From NCBI GenBank assembly GCA_037693485.1, contig CM075346.1:13235501-13299500 (forward strand): DNA of 64,000 bases, in the 5' to 3' direction. The notes below the pieces were generated by a model. It was not told where the DNA came from. It saw nothing but the letters and a program-made list of their open reading frames with translations, and did no database searches. The position numbers and the translations under genes are program-made. Positions 22,616 to 33,991 of this stretch are shown here, piece by piece; the first letter of the stretch is position 1; every line of letters starts with the position of its first letter. This DNA is from Kitagawia praeruptora. Taxonomy: Eukaryota; Streptophyta; Magnoliopsida; Apiales; Apiaceae.

Positions 22616-24907
22616 ATGTCTGGTTACAAAGATGGGAATACTAAAATTCCTATGCTCAAGAGAAACGAATATACTCTATGGGAAGTAAAGATGTTGCATC
22701 ATCTGGAAGCAACAGATCCTGATTATCTTGACAGAATCAGAGATGGACCTTTTGTTCCAACAAAGGTCATTGGACAAGCAACTGTTGATGGTGTGGTTGT
22801 TCCAGAACATACAGCAGAGAAGCCAAAATCTGAATGGTCAGATAAGGACAAGGAGAATGTTCTTAAAGATGCTAAAGTGAGAAACATATTATTTAACAGT
22901 CTTGATTCTGTTCTCACTAACTATGTTCTCTCTTGTAAAACTGCTAAGGATATATGGGACAATCTTAAGGTTCACTGTGAAGGAACTAAGCCTGTCAGGA
23001 AGAATATGAGGACATTACTTATACAACAGTATGAGTACTTTGAATCCAAGTCTGGTGAGTCACTTACTGATACCTTTGATAGGTTTACAAAACTCATCAA
23101 TGAGATGGCCATGCATGGTAAATATTATGACTTGGAGGATATGAATACTAAGTTCATGAAAGCTTTGCCTGATTTCTACAATGAGAAGATATCTGCGATT
23201 GAGGAAGCTAATGATCTGGATGAGATTTCATTAGAGGCAGTATATGGAAAATTGAGAGCTTATGAACTTGACAAGCAACAGAAGAAGAGCAGGAGTGAAG
23301 GAAAGATGAAGACTATTGCACTTACTGCTCAATCTGAAGTTAAGAAGCTTCCTGAAGATCAGCATGAAGAGATTGCTGTAAAGAATTCAAGGAAGAAGAA
23401 AAGCAAAGAAAGTTCTGAGTCAGAGACTACTGATATGGACTCTGACAACAATGATTCTGAATCTGAGATGCAGGAACTCTTTGCTATGTTTGCTAAAGCT
23501 TTCAAGAAAGGAAGATTCAATAGGAGAAGATTTAGCAAAGGACCTTTTCAAAAGAAGGAGGAGAAGAAGAGTGACAAAGGCAAAAGTACAATTGTCAAGC
23601 TTGATAAGGCCAAGATCAAGTGCTTTAACTGCAGCGAGCTTGGACACTTTGCTAGTGAGTGTAAGAAGCCTAGAAATTCAGGAAAGGGTAATGCACTTAT
23701 GGTCACACAGAAGGATTGGGCTGATTCCAGTGATTCTGAAGATGAATTGGATTATGACAACATTGCATTGATGGCAAATAGTTCAGACAAACCTAGATCT
23801 CCAAAGAAAATTTCTCCATCCTCTGTTAAGGTATCACTTCACTCTCTTGATTCATTTGATAGCTTAAATTCTGATGAAATTAGATCTATCCATGCTGAGT
23901 TTAAAAATCTTATGACTAATTTTAGAATTCTTACTTGTGAAAGAGATGAACTTAAGGTTAAGAATGATAAATTAGTTGATAGAAATAATTTTCTTGAATC
24001 TGAATTAATTCAAATGGAAGAATACAAGTTAAGTTCTGATAAAGCTAAGCATGATTATAGTGTTATTCTTGAGGCTTATGACTATGTCAGAAAAGAACTA
24101 GAAGAAGAGAGAGATGTGATTAAGACCATTAACAATTCCAGTAAAAAGACTATAGAAATCTTTGAAAGTGGAATTCGTGGTAAGGTTAATGGTTTAGGTT
24201 TTGATAAGGCTAGACAAGAAGATAAAGTAGCTATTGTCAATGAAGATAGTAAGATAGAAGCTAACACATCTAAATCTGAAGGTAAGAAAATTGTTTCTGA
24301 ACCTAATCATGTTAAATTTGTTGATTCAAAAGGTACCCCTGTTGTACACAAAAGGATTAACAATAGTAATTCAGATAAGAAAGTGTTAGAGAAACCTAAG
24401 AATGTAAACATAGGGTTTCTATCTAAATCTCAGTTGAAACAGAGATTAGATGGTCTTTCAGAGTCTAGCAAGATCAAAAGAAATAGGAATGGAAAAGAAG
24501 GTATTAACAAAGAGAATAATTACAAGAATGTACCTGATGCACCTAGGAAAAAATGCTATAAGTGTGGAAATCATAATCATTTGGCCCTAGACTGCAATCA
24601 AAAACCTTCTTGGAAAACTGAGTCCAGATTCCCCAAGACTCAGAAAATTCAATACCAACCACAAAAAGCTTGTTATCATTGTGGTAGTTTACTTCATTCC
24701 ATTTACATGTGTAGAGAATATCATGAACTGTATTATGACTATTATTCCTTGAAATCTGAAACTCCTAGTCACAAACAGTTTGTGAAATTAGAGTCTAAGG
24801 TTGACTCTGCAACAGGTAAAATAAAAGTAAAATCTTCAAAGCCTGTTGTCTCTAAATCTAGTAAGAAAGGATCCAATCAAAGTTGGGTCCTAAAAAATTC
24901 TAACTAG
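22616..24907 (+). CDS. Copia gag polyprotein (763 aa)
   Basis: The ATG at 22616 follows the primer site closely. The first 240 residues resemble the UBN2/retrotrans_gag family that forms the nucleocapsid of plant Copia elements. CCHC knuckles lie near residues 336-349 (CFNCSELGHFASEC), 646-659 (CYKCGNHNHLALDC) and 685-698 (CYHCGSLLHSIYMC), for RNA packaging. Between the first and second is a Glu/Lys-rich coiled-coil-like region. The frame ends with SWVLKNSN and TAG, matching the VWVPK end of gag in element B. Pol follows in the -1 frame, opening right at the gag stop. The gag itself is uninterrupted. Confidence 0.88.
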   Translation: MSGYKDGNTKIPMLKRNEYTLWEVKMLHHLEATDPDYLDRIRDGPFVPTKVIGQATVDGVVVPEHTAEKPKSEWSDKDKENVLKDAKVRNILFNSLDSVLTNYVLSCKTAKDIWDNLKVHCEGTKPVRKNMRTLLIQQYEYFESKSGESLTDTFDRFTKLINEMAMHGKYYDLEDMNTKFMKALPDFYNEKISAIEEANDLDEISLEAVYGKLRAYELDKQQKKSRSEGKMKTIALTAQSEVKKLPEDQHEEIAVKNSRKKKSKESSESETTDMDSDNNDSESEMQELFAMFAKAFKKGRFNRRRFSKGPFQKKEEKKSDKGKSTIVKLDKAKIKCFNCSELGHFASECKKPRNSGKGNALMVTQKDWADSSDSEDELDYDNIALMANSSDKPRSPKKISPSSVKVSLHSLDSFDSLNSDEIRSIHAEFKNLMTNFRILTCERDELKVKNDKLVDRNNFLESELIQMEEYKLSSDKAKHDYSVILEAYDYVRKELEEERDVIKTINNSSKKTIEIFESGIRGKVNGLGFDKARQEDKVAIVNEDSKIEANTSKSEGKKIVSEPNHVKFVDSKGTPVVHKRINNSNSDKKVLEKPKNVNIGFLSKSQLKQRLDGLSESSKIKRNRNGKEGINKENNYKNVPDAPRKKCYKCGNHNHLALDCNQKPSWKTESRFPKTQKIQYQPQKACYHCGSLLHSIYMCREYHELYYDYYSLKSETPSHKQFVKLESKVDSATGKIKVKSSKPVVSKSSKKGSNQSWVLKNSN

Positions 24908-24918
24908 TTACTTTTTGT

Positions 24919-27900
24919 TTGCAGGGCACAGGAAAGAAGCATTCAATTATCTTGGACAGTGGATGCTCTGGACATATGACTGGAAAGAAGTCCCTGCTTA
25001 CAAAGTTTGAGAGGAAAGCTGGCCCAGTAATATCTTTTGGAGATGGCAACAAAGGAGAAACTCTGGGATATGGCTCAATTGTTTTGGGGAATGTCATCAT
25101 AGAAAATGTAGCACTGGTTGAAGGCTTGAAACATACTCTTTTAAGCATAAGTCAACTGGGTGATAAAGGTTACAAATCAATCTTTGACAAAGAAGGATGC
25201 AAAATCTTGAATATGCAGAATGGAGACATTGTTCTAACTGGTCAAAGACATGGTAACATATATGAAGCCAGCTTAAGTGATACATCTAAAGGAATTGTTA
25301 GATGTCTCTACAGCAAATCAACAAGTGATGAAAGCTGGAATTGGCACAAGAAGCTCTCACATCTTAACTTCAAGAAGCTTAATCAACTTGTTAAGCACAA
25401 TTTGGTGAGAAGCCTACCTCAGGCAAATTTTGTGCAAGATGGACTTTGTGATGCATGTCAGCTTGGAAAGCAAAGAAGAACCACTTTCAAGAGCAAGACT
25501 GAAAATTCAATTACTGAACCATTTCACATGTTACATCTTGATTTGTTTGGCCCAGTAAACATTATGTCTATCAGCAAGAAAAGATATGCTCTAGTTATAG
25601 TGGACGATTTCACAAGGTTCACATGGGTGTTCTTTCTACACAAGAAGGATGAAGCTCCTCAGCAAATCATTGATCTCATCAAGAATATTCAGAATAACTC
25701 TGAGTACAAAGTCAAAGTACTTAGGAGTGACAATGGTACAGAATTCAAGAATTCTACAATGGAGGGGTTTTGTGCAGACAATGGAATCACTCAACAGTTT
25801 TCTGCACCTGGTACACCTCAGCAGAATGGTGTAGTGGAAAGAAAGAACAGGACTCTCATAGAGGCAGCAAGAACCATGCTTGCAGATGCAAAACTTCCAA
25901 CCTATTTTTGGGCAGAAGCTATTAACAATGCATGTTTCACTCAAAACTTTACCTTGGTAAATAGTCATGGAAAAACTCCCTATGAGATGATCAAAGGAAA
26001 GAAACCAAGTGTGAAATACTTTCACATCTTTGGATGCAAATGCTATGTCCTAAAAGTTCATCCAGAACAACTTGAAAAATTTGAAGCCAAATCGGATGAA
26101 GCAATTTTTCTAGGATATTCAGCATCTAAGGCCTTCAAAGTTTATAATCTCAGAACTCACATTGTTATGGAATCAATTCATGTTGCATTTGATGATAAGA
26201 AATTTGGAATTCTGCAAACTGATGAAAGCCATGACAACTTGGAATTTGAAAATTTAAAGAATTCTGAGATACTCTCCAGTGATGATGAAGGTTCTCCAGA
26301 AGGAATTTCTATTGCTTCTCAAAGGAATGCTACTGTTGAGGGGGAGCAAATAAATCAAAGAGAACACAGTGATCATCAGGAGCAGACTAGCCTTTCAGAG
26401 TCTACTCCATCAGAAATTGACATTTCAGAGTCTACTCCATCAGGAACTGATCTTTCAGAGTCTACTGAGGAAAGATCAGTAACTAGCAGCAATATGGAAT
26501 CTACTGATTCTATTGATCAAAGGAGAGTTTTTGAAGGTAGAGAGAATTCTTCTACAAGAGATACCATTAATTTAGGGGGAGAGACTAGCAGAGTTAATCT
26601 ACCACCTGTTAGAAAATGGACAAAGGATCATACTGAAGATTTGATAATTGGTGATCCAAATAGTGGTGTTCGAACTAGAAGATCAATGCAAAATGAATGC
26701 TTGTATAGTTGCTTTCTCTCAAAGAATGAACCTAAGAAGGTTGAAGAAGCCTTACAGGATCCTGATTGGGTAATTGCAATGCAGGAGGAGTTAAATGAGT
26801 TTGAGAGAAACAAAGTCTGGAAACTGGTACCAAGACCTAAAGATAGATCTATTGTTGGTGCAAGATGGGTTTTAAAAAACAAGCTAGATGAATCTGGTAT
26901 GATTGTAAGAAACAAAGCAAGACTGGTGGCCAAGGGTTATTCTCAGGAAGAAGGCATTGATTATGATGAGACCTTTGCACCTGTAGTAAGATTGGAAGCA
27001 ATCAGAATGTTTCTTGCATTTGCAGCTCATTCAAAATTCAAAGTATACCAGATGGATGTAAAGAGTGCTTTTCTAAATGGCAAACTTGATGAGGAAGTGT
27101 ATGTGGAACAGCCACCTGGATTTGTTGATCCAAAGTTTCCAAATCATGTCTACAAACTTGACAAGGCACTCTATGGACTAAAGCAGGCACCAAGAGCATG
27201 GTATGAGACTTTGTCTAAATTTCTTCTTGAAAATGGCTTCACAAGAGGTACAATTGACAAAACTCTATTCTTTAGAAAGATAAAAGGTGAATTGCTTTTA
27301 GTTCAAGTTTATGTTGATGATATTATTTTTGGTTCTACTAATGAAAAGTTGTGTGCTAAGTTTAGCAAGCTTATGCAGTCTAAGTATCAGATGAACATGA
27401 TGGGTGAATTAAATTATTTCTTAGGCTTGTAGGTCAAATAGACTGAGACTGGTATTTTCATTAATCAGTCAAAGTATATCAAAGATCTTTTAAGAAGGTT
27501 TGACTTTCAAGACTGTGTAGTTGCAAAAACACCCATGGCAACAGCCACTAAACTAGACTCTGATCCTAAAGGGAAGAGTGTGGATAATACTAGTTATAGA
27601 GGCATGATAGGCTCATTGTTATATCTAACTGCAAGTAGGCCAGATATAATGTTTTCTACCTGTTTATGTGCTAGATTCCAAAGTGATCCTAAGGAATCTC
27701 ATTTAATTGCTGTGAAGAGAATTTTTAGATATCTCAAAGGAACTCCAAATCTTGGTTTGTGGTATCCTAGAGAATCTGATTTCTTTCTAATTGGCTATTC
27801 AGACTCTGATTATGCAGGGTGTAAGATAGACAGGAAAAGCACTACAGGTACATGTCAATTCTTGGGAAATAGATTGATTTCTTGGGCAAGCAAGAAGCAA

Positions 27901-28251
27901 CAATCTGTTTCAACCTCAACTGCAGAAGCTGAGTACATAGCAGCAGGCAGTTGTTGTGCACAACTCCTTTGGATAAGAAATCAGTTGATGGATTATGGTA
28001 TGACACTAAGTAATATTCCTATGTTTTGTGATAATACTAGTGCTATTAAAATTGCAGAAAATCTAGTTCAACATTCAAGGACTAAGCACATTGATGTCAG
28101 GTATCATTTTATTAGAGAACATATTGAAAATGGTACTGTGGAACTTCATTTTGTTCCTACTGACAAACAGCTTGCAGATATTCGAACTAAACCACTTGAT
28201 GAGACTACATTCAGTAGACTAGTAAGTGAGTTAAGAATGTTAAATTTTTAG
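24919..28251 (+). pseudogene. Copia pol: protease, integrase, RT, RNase H; broken by two amber codons
   Basis: The start given is the first codon after the apparent gag/pol junction; there is no ATG there. The protease motif DSGCSGHMTG lies at residues 12-21. The GAG pre-integrase WHKKLSHLNFKKL follows, then the integrase core (HLDLFGPV near 25537, RSDNGTEF near 25722, ERKNR near 25837). The reverse transcriptase has KARLVAKGYSQ near 26911 and the catalytic YVDD at 27310-27321. In-frame TAG codons at 27430-27432 and 27439-27441 then break it. The same frame continues through RNase H (SDSDYAG, STAEAEYIAA, CDNTSAI) to 28251. Both breaks fit C-to-T changes in CAG codons. Confidence 0.9.
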
Positions 28252-28808
28252 ATCTTTAACATCTGTAAAAGTAGCAAGGTATGTTGTTCTTAGCTTATAG
28301 ACTTGATATTCTTGTCAGGATCTATATTTGATTGTTAAATGCTTTAGCTATAACACTTTGCCTTGATAAATTTCAGTATGATAGACTTGTTAATAATCAT
28401 CAGGATTAGATTTGTTATCAGGATGCTGACGTCATCAGTATTGTGTCAGTATCAAGATTATGAAAATTGTTTCAGATCCTGACGTTTACTTTTTGTAGTA
28501 ATCTAATTCTGTGATGTGTTAAGTCTATACCAGCATGTTTTGATATTTGCATACTGATAATTTATACATCATTCAATAATCAAAAGACAAGTAGATAACA
28601 AGAAATTGTATTTTCATTAATTGAAATCATTACATATATGGAAATGAAATACAACATCTTTTTGTCTAATTTCTACTGATAATTCTATACTTGTCTATTG
28701 ATATGAATTCTGAGGTACAGGACAAGGAGCATCTCAAGAAATCCATCAGGGGATAAACAGCCTTGTTTGCTCTTGGATTCCTTGTCTGGGCGACTTGAAT
28801 AAGAGCAG
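28252..28808 (+). other. Spacer of element D after pol
   Basis: Non-coding sequence with recurring CATCAG, ATCAGGAT and CTGACG motifs like those in the U3 of the LTR. No sense ORF is evident. Confidence 0.5.
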
Positions 28809-29078
28809 CTAACTTAAATGAATAGCATCCTCATCAAGATCAACCTCAGACTCTCGGCCAAATTCTTCATCCTCAAGTTTTGAGGAGGTTAGGGGAAGAT
28901 TGTATCCAACATATGGATGTTCTAGGAGAAACCTCTGGATATTATCGAAAACCAATCCATTCATGATTAGTTCGATGAGAAGAGTTGTCTTTTCAAAGAG
29001 ATGATCAAGAACAGGATGTTCATCGACCGAGAAAGATCTAAAGAATGGGTTTGAAGGGAATTTTGGTTTGAGGAGCAT
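28809..29078 (-). CDS. Antisense ORF inside element D (89 aa, unknown)
   Basis: An ATG at 29076-29078 on the minus strand opens 89 codons to a TAG. The protein is acidic at the C-terminus and has a hydrophobic middle (TTLLIELIMNGLVFDNI). It lies between pol and the third ORF, opposite to the retroelement transcript. I do not recognise a family. Antisense ORFs are described in some gypsy elements of the Tat lineage. Expression here is unproven, and the ORF could be chance. Confidence 0.4.
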   Translation of the reverse strand: MLLKPKFPSNPFFRSFSVDEHPVLDHLFEKTTLLIELIMNGLVFDNIQRFLLEHPYVGYNLPLTSSKLEDEEFGRESEVDLDEDAIHLS

Positions 29079-29724
29079 TGTTGAGAAGAAAAGAAATTAA
29101 AAGGTTTATGGAGAATGGCATAAGGCGTCTGTTTCTTTTAAAAGAAAGACGTGAGAAGCTGAACAGACACTTGGAAGTCTTAATGAAGTCAAATGCTAAT
29201 TATTGCATGTGACTATATTTCTTGTTTTCAAGAAATATTGAAAATATCTAACCAATTGATTTTTGTTCAGATTAATTGTTTATTTCTTTTTCAGATAAAA
29301 GAAAAATGCCACGTGGAAACTCCATATTTAGTCTCTGATGATATTGGTCAGGATTTCATGTGTGACCATCAGGATTTGAGAATCATTATCACATTGTGTT
29401 TTTTGATTATTTTGATGAAAGGTCAACAGGAAAAGGAAGCTGATCAGTAATGATTATTTATACCCTGATTTATTTCATGAAAATCAATTTTGGATTTTAT
29501 TTTCCAAAAATCGTGGGTAACCGCATTTTTCAGGGACTGACATCTGTCAATCTACGTGTCAACGTGGGATAGTGGTCTGAAAGATTTGTGAAATATATTT
29601 GTTTTGAAACTCTAATCGTGTAATTGCTTTCTCTAATTTACATTCTCTAAAGCAAAAACCACTCTTGAGTTTTCAAAATCACTAATCCATTTCAAGAATT
29701 TTTCAAGTTCTTTTCAGATCAAAA

Positions 29725-32700
29725 ATGGCAGCTCAGAGAAGATTACCTAAGTCAGTAGCCTTCAAGTTTGGTGACTTTGATTTTATGACAAACAATCATG
29801 TAGCAGCTATCACCAACAAGGAAGGAGTATCATCTGATTTTCATCCAATCATGGACTTTCTGGCGTATGGACCATTAAGTTATGCATTGACAGCATCTCC
29901 ACAAATTAATCAAGTAGCTGTTTCACAAGCTTGGGAGAATGCTGAGGTAATTGATTCTACTCAGAGTCAATCGGGTAAGATTGTTCTACATTTAGGACAA
30001 GATTCATTTGACATTACTGAATCTGTTGTTAATTCAGTACTTTGCTTACCTGTTACTGATAGTTATGAGAATGTACCATCTGATGATAATATAAGAACTA
30101 TGTTGTCTGAATTAGGTTATAGTGGACCTCTAGACAACATGAGCCAGTTGAATAGGTCTTTTCTTAGAAAGGAATGGTCTTTTTACTTTGATCAAATTGC
30201 TAAATGTTTTACTGGTAAATGTAGTTCTTTTCAGCAAATTACTTCTGTTACATCACATATTGCTTATAGTTTGCTTTATGACAGAGTAATTAACATTGGT
30301 CATATTATCTTAAGTCAGATGAGTATTAAACTTGGGTTAAGAGATCAAAACAGGAAAATGGTTTATTATCATAGATTTATGCAAATGTTTATTAACCATT
30401 TTATTCCTGATGTTGAAGCTAGATTTGGTAGGGAACATTGTGTTTCTTCTTATGAACAGCAAAAGAGAATTTTCTCTGACATTACAAAGAAGGACAATGA
30501 AAAGAATCTAGATGAAATACCTGCAATTCATTATCCACATCATTTTTAGGTAATTCTTAAAACTCATCTTCCTACTCTCTACAATTCTTCTTTCTTTTGT
30601 GGTGAAATGGCTCAGGAATCTCAATTGGAGGAGAACCCACCTGTGTCTACCCAAGTAGCCCAAAACATAGTCTCTGAAAGAATTCAAGAACCAAATTTTG
30701 ATCCACAGCCTATTGTTCCAAAGAAACCAACCTCTGGTGTTTCTCAAAAGACATCAGTTGTAAGGAAGAGAAGATTTGTTGTGTCAAGTAGTAGTAATTC
30801 TAGTGAAGATGATGATGATTTAACTCTTGCTGAGAGAGCAGAATTGAAGGCTGCAATTCAACTTTCTCTGTTAGCACAAAGAGATGAAAAACCTAGTCAC
30901 AGCCAGGCTGCAGTCTCCCAAAAGGCTGTAGTTCTTAAAAAGGGAAAACAGTTACTGGATACTGTCTCTCAAAAGACTGTGTCTATTGAACAAAGATCTC
31001 ATCCCAAGATCACTTCTGTGTCTACACCTCTTGAGTCTTCTCAGGATGAATCTTTTGCTCACTATATCAGGAGAACAAGGAGAAAGATTCAATTGTCACC
31101 TACACACACAGAGTCTAGTCCAACTAATATCATGCAGGTCTCTACTAATGAAGCTACAATCAAGTCAGCAAATGACCATAGAGATCTGGATATTGATTCT
31201 TCATGGGAAACTACATTATCATACAGACTGGCTATGGGACTAATTTCTCTCAAAGTGAAGTTGTCAAGGCCTGTTCTAGATTTTCTGGTTGAAAGAGTAC
31301 CAAAACTTTTATTTCCAGATGAATATGGACTTCTACATCAAAGACTTGACTTAATGAAGATGTATTTCTATGTATTTGTCAGAAGACAATTAGTCAAGAA
31401 ATTTGGACTCTCGAAGCATGTTGCACTTCAATCACTTCATGCATATTTATTTGACAAGGATGTCATTATTGAAGATGCTTTAGCTCAAGGTGAACAACTG
31501 GAGGAAGTAGATAGAGAGAAGCAGTCAACAGAAGATACTATTGCACCAGTGGTGAATAGTAGGAAAGATCAGATCACAGTCACTGCAACACAAGAACCAT
31601 CTAGTCAGAGGAAGGATGACTCAGGAGCTGTGATAGCTGATGTTGAAAGGTCTTCTGTGATGACTGAAATTGCAAGTGAGATACCCTATGATATGGGAGG
31701 AATGACTTTGGTTGATTTTTCTGAAGATCAAACAAATTTTGTTCAGTCAGAGTCTATCCACCTTGAGGGTGAGTCTCAGCAAACAACACTTAAAGACGGT
31801 GATGTACTAACTATGGTGTCTAATGAAGTATTACTGAAGACATCAGAGTCTAATAAAGAACCTGAAAGTGGTATACTGGAGCCTGTAGTCTCTGGAAGGA
31901 AAGAAGATGATTGTAAGGGTTCAGAGACTATAGCAGCTCACTCCTTGGAGAAAACCTCAAGCCACATGCCATATGAGGAACCCTCTCTCCATGTGAGTTC
32001 AGGTATAAAAACTCCTTCTAAACCCTATTTTTCTGTAGGTCATGAGAGCACTTATCTAAATTTGAGTGATACACTTGAAAAGATGGACTTAGATCCACAA
32101 ACAGAGAGGCTGGCTCCTGACCAGGCAAAAGGTGAGGTAGAAAGAGTGTTGACTTTAGTAAGTCAAAGTGAGAATGAGGGTATGGATGATCAACTCCATA
32201 GTGAGGAAGAGAAAATTAGGAAACCATCATTTGATTTCTGGGATCAGGTTTTTCCTGAATCTTGGTCTGAAAATTTGGATATGGATGCTGGTACTTATTC
32301 ATTCATCAAAATGTATCAGAAGAATGACCTAGCACATCATAATGCAAAGCCAGAAGTTAAAGCTCAGAAGCAAAAGGAGAGGCTTGCAGGAATCATTAAC
32401 AGAAGAGGTGCCAGGATAAAGCAATCTCTTGATACATATGTACCAGATGAAGTTCCTAATGATCCTAGTGTTCCTTTGTATGTACTTCCAATATCAGCTA
32501 GAATTGAGACATCTATAGTCTCTGATCACTCTAAGGAGGAGTAAGGATTTGAAGATGTTAGTACACAGAATACTGGTAAAGGAGATGATGATCATGTTTC
32601 AGTTCCAGATCAGAAAAATGAAGATGTTGATACTTCTAATCAGGTTTTATTACTTGAATATCATACAACTCAAGCAACTTCTTCTACAAGACTTGAAGAT

Positions 32701-33039
32701 ACAGTTCTTTCTGATTCTGATACTGAAGATACTAGAAGCACTTCCAACATTGAAGTTCATTCTGATGTTTTGAAAGATATTCAGAATTCTCAAATTGCTA
32801 TGCAAACAAGACTTCAATCACTTGAAGATAACCAAGTCACAATTATGGAAAATCAAGCAGTTCTTATGAATCTCATTTGTTCTGTTTCTGAATCTCTTGG
32901 AGTTAATGTTGCTGATGTCAAAAAGGGGGAGATAAAGACAATTCAAAGACAACAACAACAACACCACCAGACTGAGCGAGATAAAGCTGGGGGAGATAAA
33001 GAGCAGACAAAGGGAAGTAAAAAGAAGAACCAGGAGTGA
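29725..33039 (+). pseudogene. Third, envelope-like ORF region of element D with two in-frame stops
   Basis: The ATG at 29725 opens a frame that stays open to 33039 except for TAG at 30547-30549 and TAA at 32542-32544. The first part (about 274 residues) has LGYSGPL, LNRSFLRKEWSFYFDQI and KCFTGKCSSF. I recall these as typical of the plant-transposon/Athila ORF1-like proteins found after pol in Sireviruses and often called envelope-like. The rest is long, hydrophilic and Ser/Glu/Lys-rich, ending in a Gln/His- and Lys-rich tail after a coiled-coil-like stretch. I see no clear signal peptide or transmembrane anchor, so an envelope role is not supported by this copy. A short relic is possible but the size suggests long conservation. 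Confidence 0.65.
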
Positions 33040-33246
33040 CAGTGGTGAATCTCAGCTAGGAAGTGGTAAAGGAAGAGCAGCATTAATAGTTAAAATTCTT
33101 TCTTCTAAGTACTAGATAAACGTCTACATCTGAGAAGGAGGTACTTAACTTCATAATTCTACATTCATAAATTCTATTCTGGTTGTATTGTTATATGTTT
33201 TGACATCCACAACTTGGATTTATGCTTCAGATTTTAAAGCATAAAT

Positions 33247-33255
33247 AGGGGGAGA
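33247..33255 (+). promoter_or_regulatory. Polypurine tract of element D
   Basis: AGGGGGAGA directly precedes the 3' LTR, the usual Copia position. Confidence 0.85.
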
Positions 33256-33256
33256 T

Positions 33257-33986
33257 TGTTAGGAATAATTCATAAGTTGTGATGTTAAGAATAGAATTTA
33301 CACATTATACTTCTTGTAATCCTGATCTTATAAAGGATTTAGCACTTTATATAGGATTTATGTGTAAGACAGTTATCTGTACAGTTTAGTCAGGAATGAA
33401 AAGTGTATCGGAGACTACATGTCAGGAACAAAGGGCAAATCCTGATGACGGTCTAATACTGATGATGATCAGATACTGATGCAAGATGAAATCCTGATAT
33501 CAGTCATGTTACTGATGATGTCATTATGGATGCTACAGAAACTGGCAAGTGCTATAAAACAGGATCGTTGTTTGAAGAACAAGCAAGAAGATATTATGAA
33601 GGAAAGAGTTTTCTATTGATGGAAACTATCGACTAGAAGACAGAACATTGTCATGTATAGATTATATCTTTCTGTTATTAGTTGATAGGTAGCATTATAA
33701 ATACTCTCTCAATATCATTGTAAAGAGCGTGTGTCGAACAAGTGAATGTGCGTAGCTCTGTATAAGGTTTGTATTCGAGAGTTCGAAACAAACAGAGAGA
33801 GAGATTTGTTTTGTCAGCAGCTGCTAAAGGTATTGTACACCTTTGGTAGAGTTTGTATTTGATCTTATTAATACAAACAAGAGTTTGATTCATTCGTTTA
33901 TTCTTGTTCATATAATCAAGCAAAAATCAGACACGATTATATAACTTGTATTCAACCCCCCCTTCTACAAGTTATTCGAGTTAACA
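33257..33986 (+). repeat. Element D 3' LTR (730 bp)
   Basis: It is the same length as the 5' LTR with about five substitutions. It is followed by the TTTAT target duplication. Confidence 0.95.
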
Positions 33987-33991
33987 TTTAT

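Larger units (their letters stand above)
21837..33986 (+). mobile_element. Element D: 12.15-kb Sirevirus-type Copia retrotransposon
   Basis: Two 730-bp LTRs (about five differences) bound the element, flanked by the perfect 5-bp duplication TTTAT at 21832-21836 and 33987-33991. The order is LTR, Met-tRNA primer site, gag with three zinc knuckles, pol (protease, integrase, reverse transcriptase, RNase H: the Copia order), a spacer with an antisense ORF, a long envelope-like ORF region, polypurine tract and LTR. The large gag, the extra ORF after pol and the WTKDH..DLIIGDP motif before the reverse transcriptase fit the Sirevirus lineage. Two amber codons in pol and two stops in the third ORF make this copy non-autonomous now. 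Confidence 0.93.

Noticed and set aside
24890..24907. A AAA AAT slippery heptamer near the end of gag in element D
   Set aside because: A -1 slip there reads TTC then TAA at once, so it cannot lead into pol; element B has no such heptamer.
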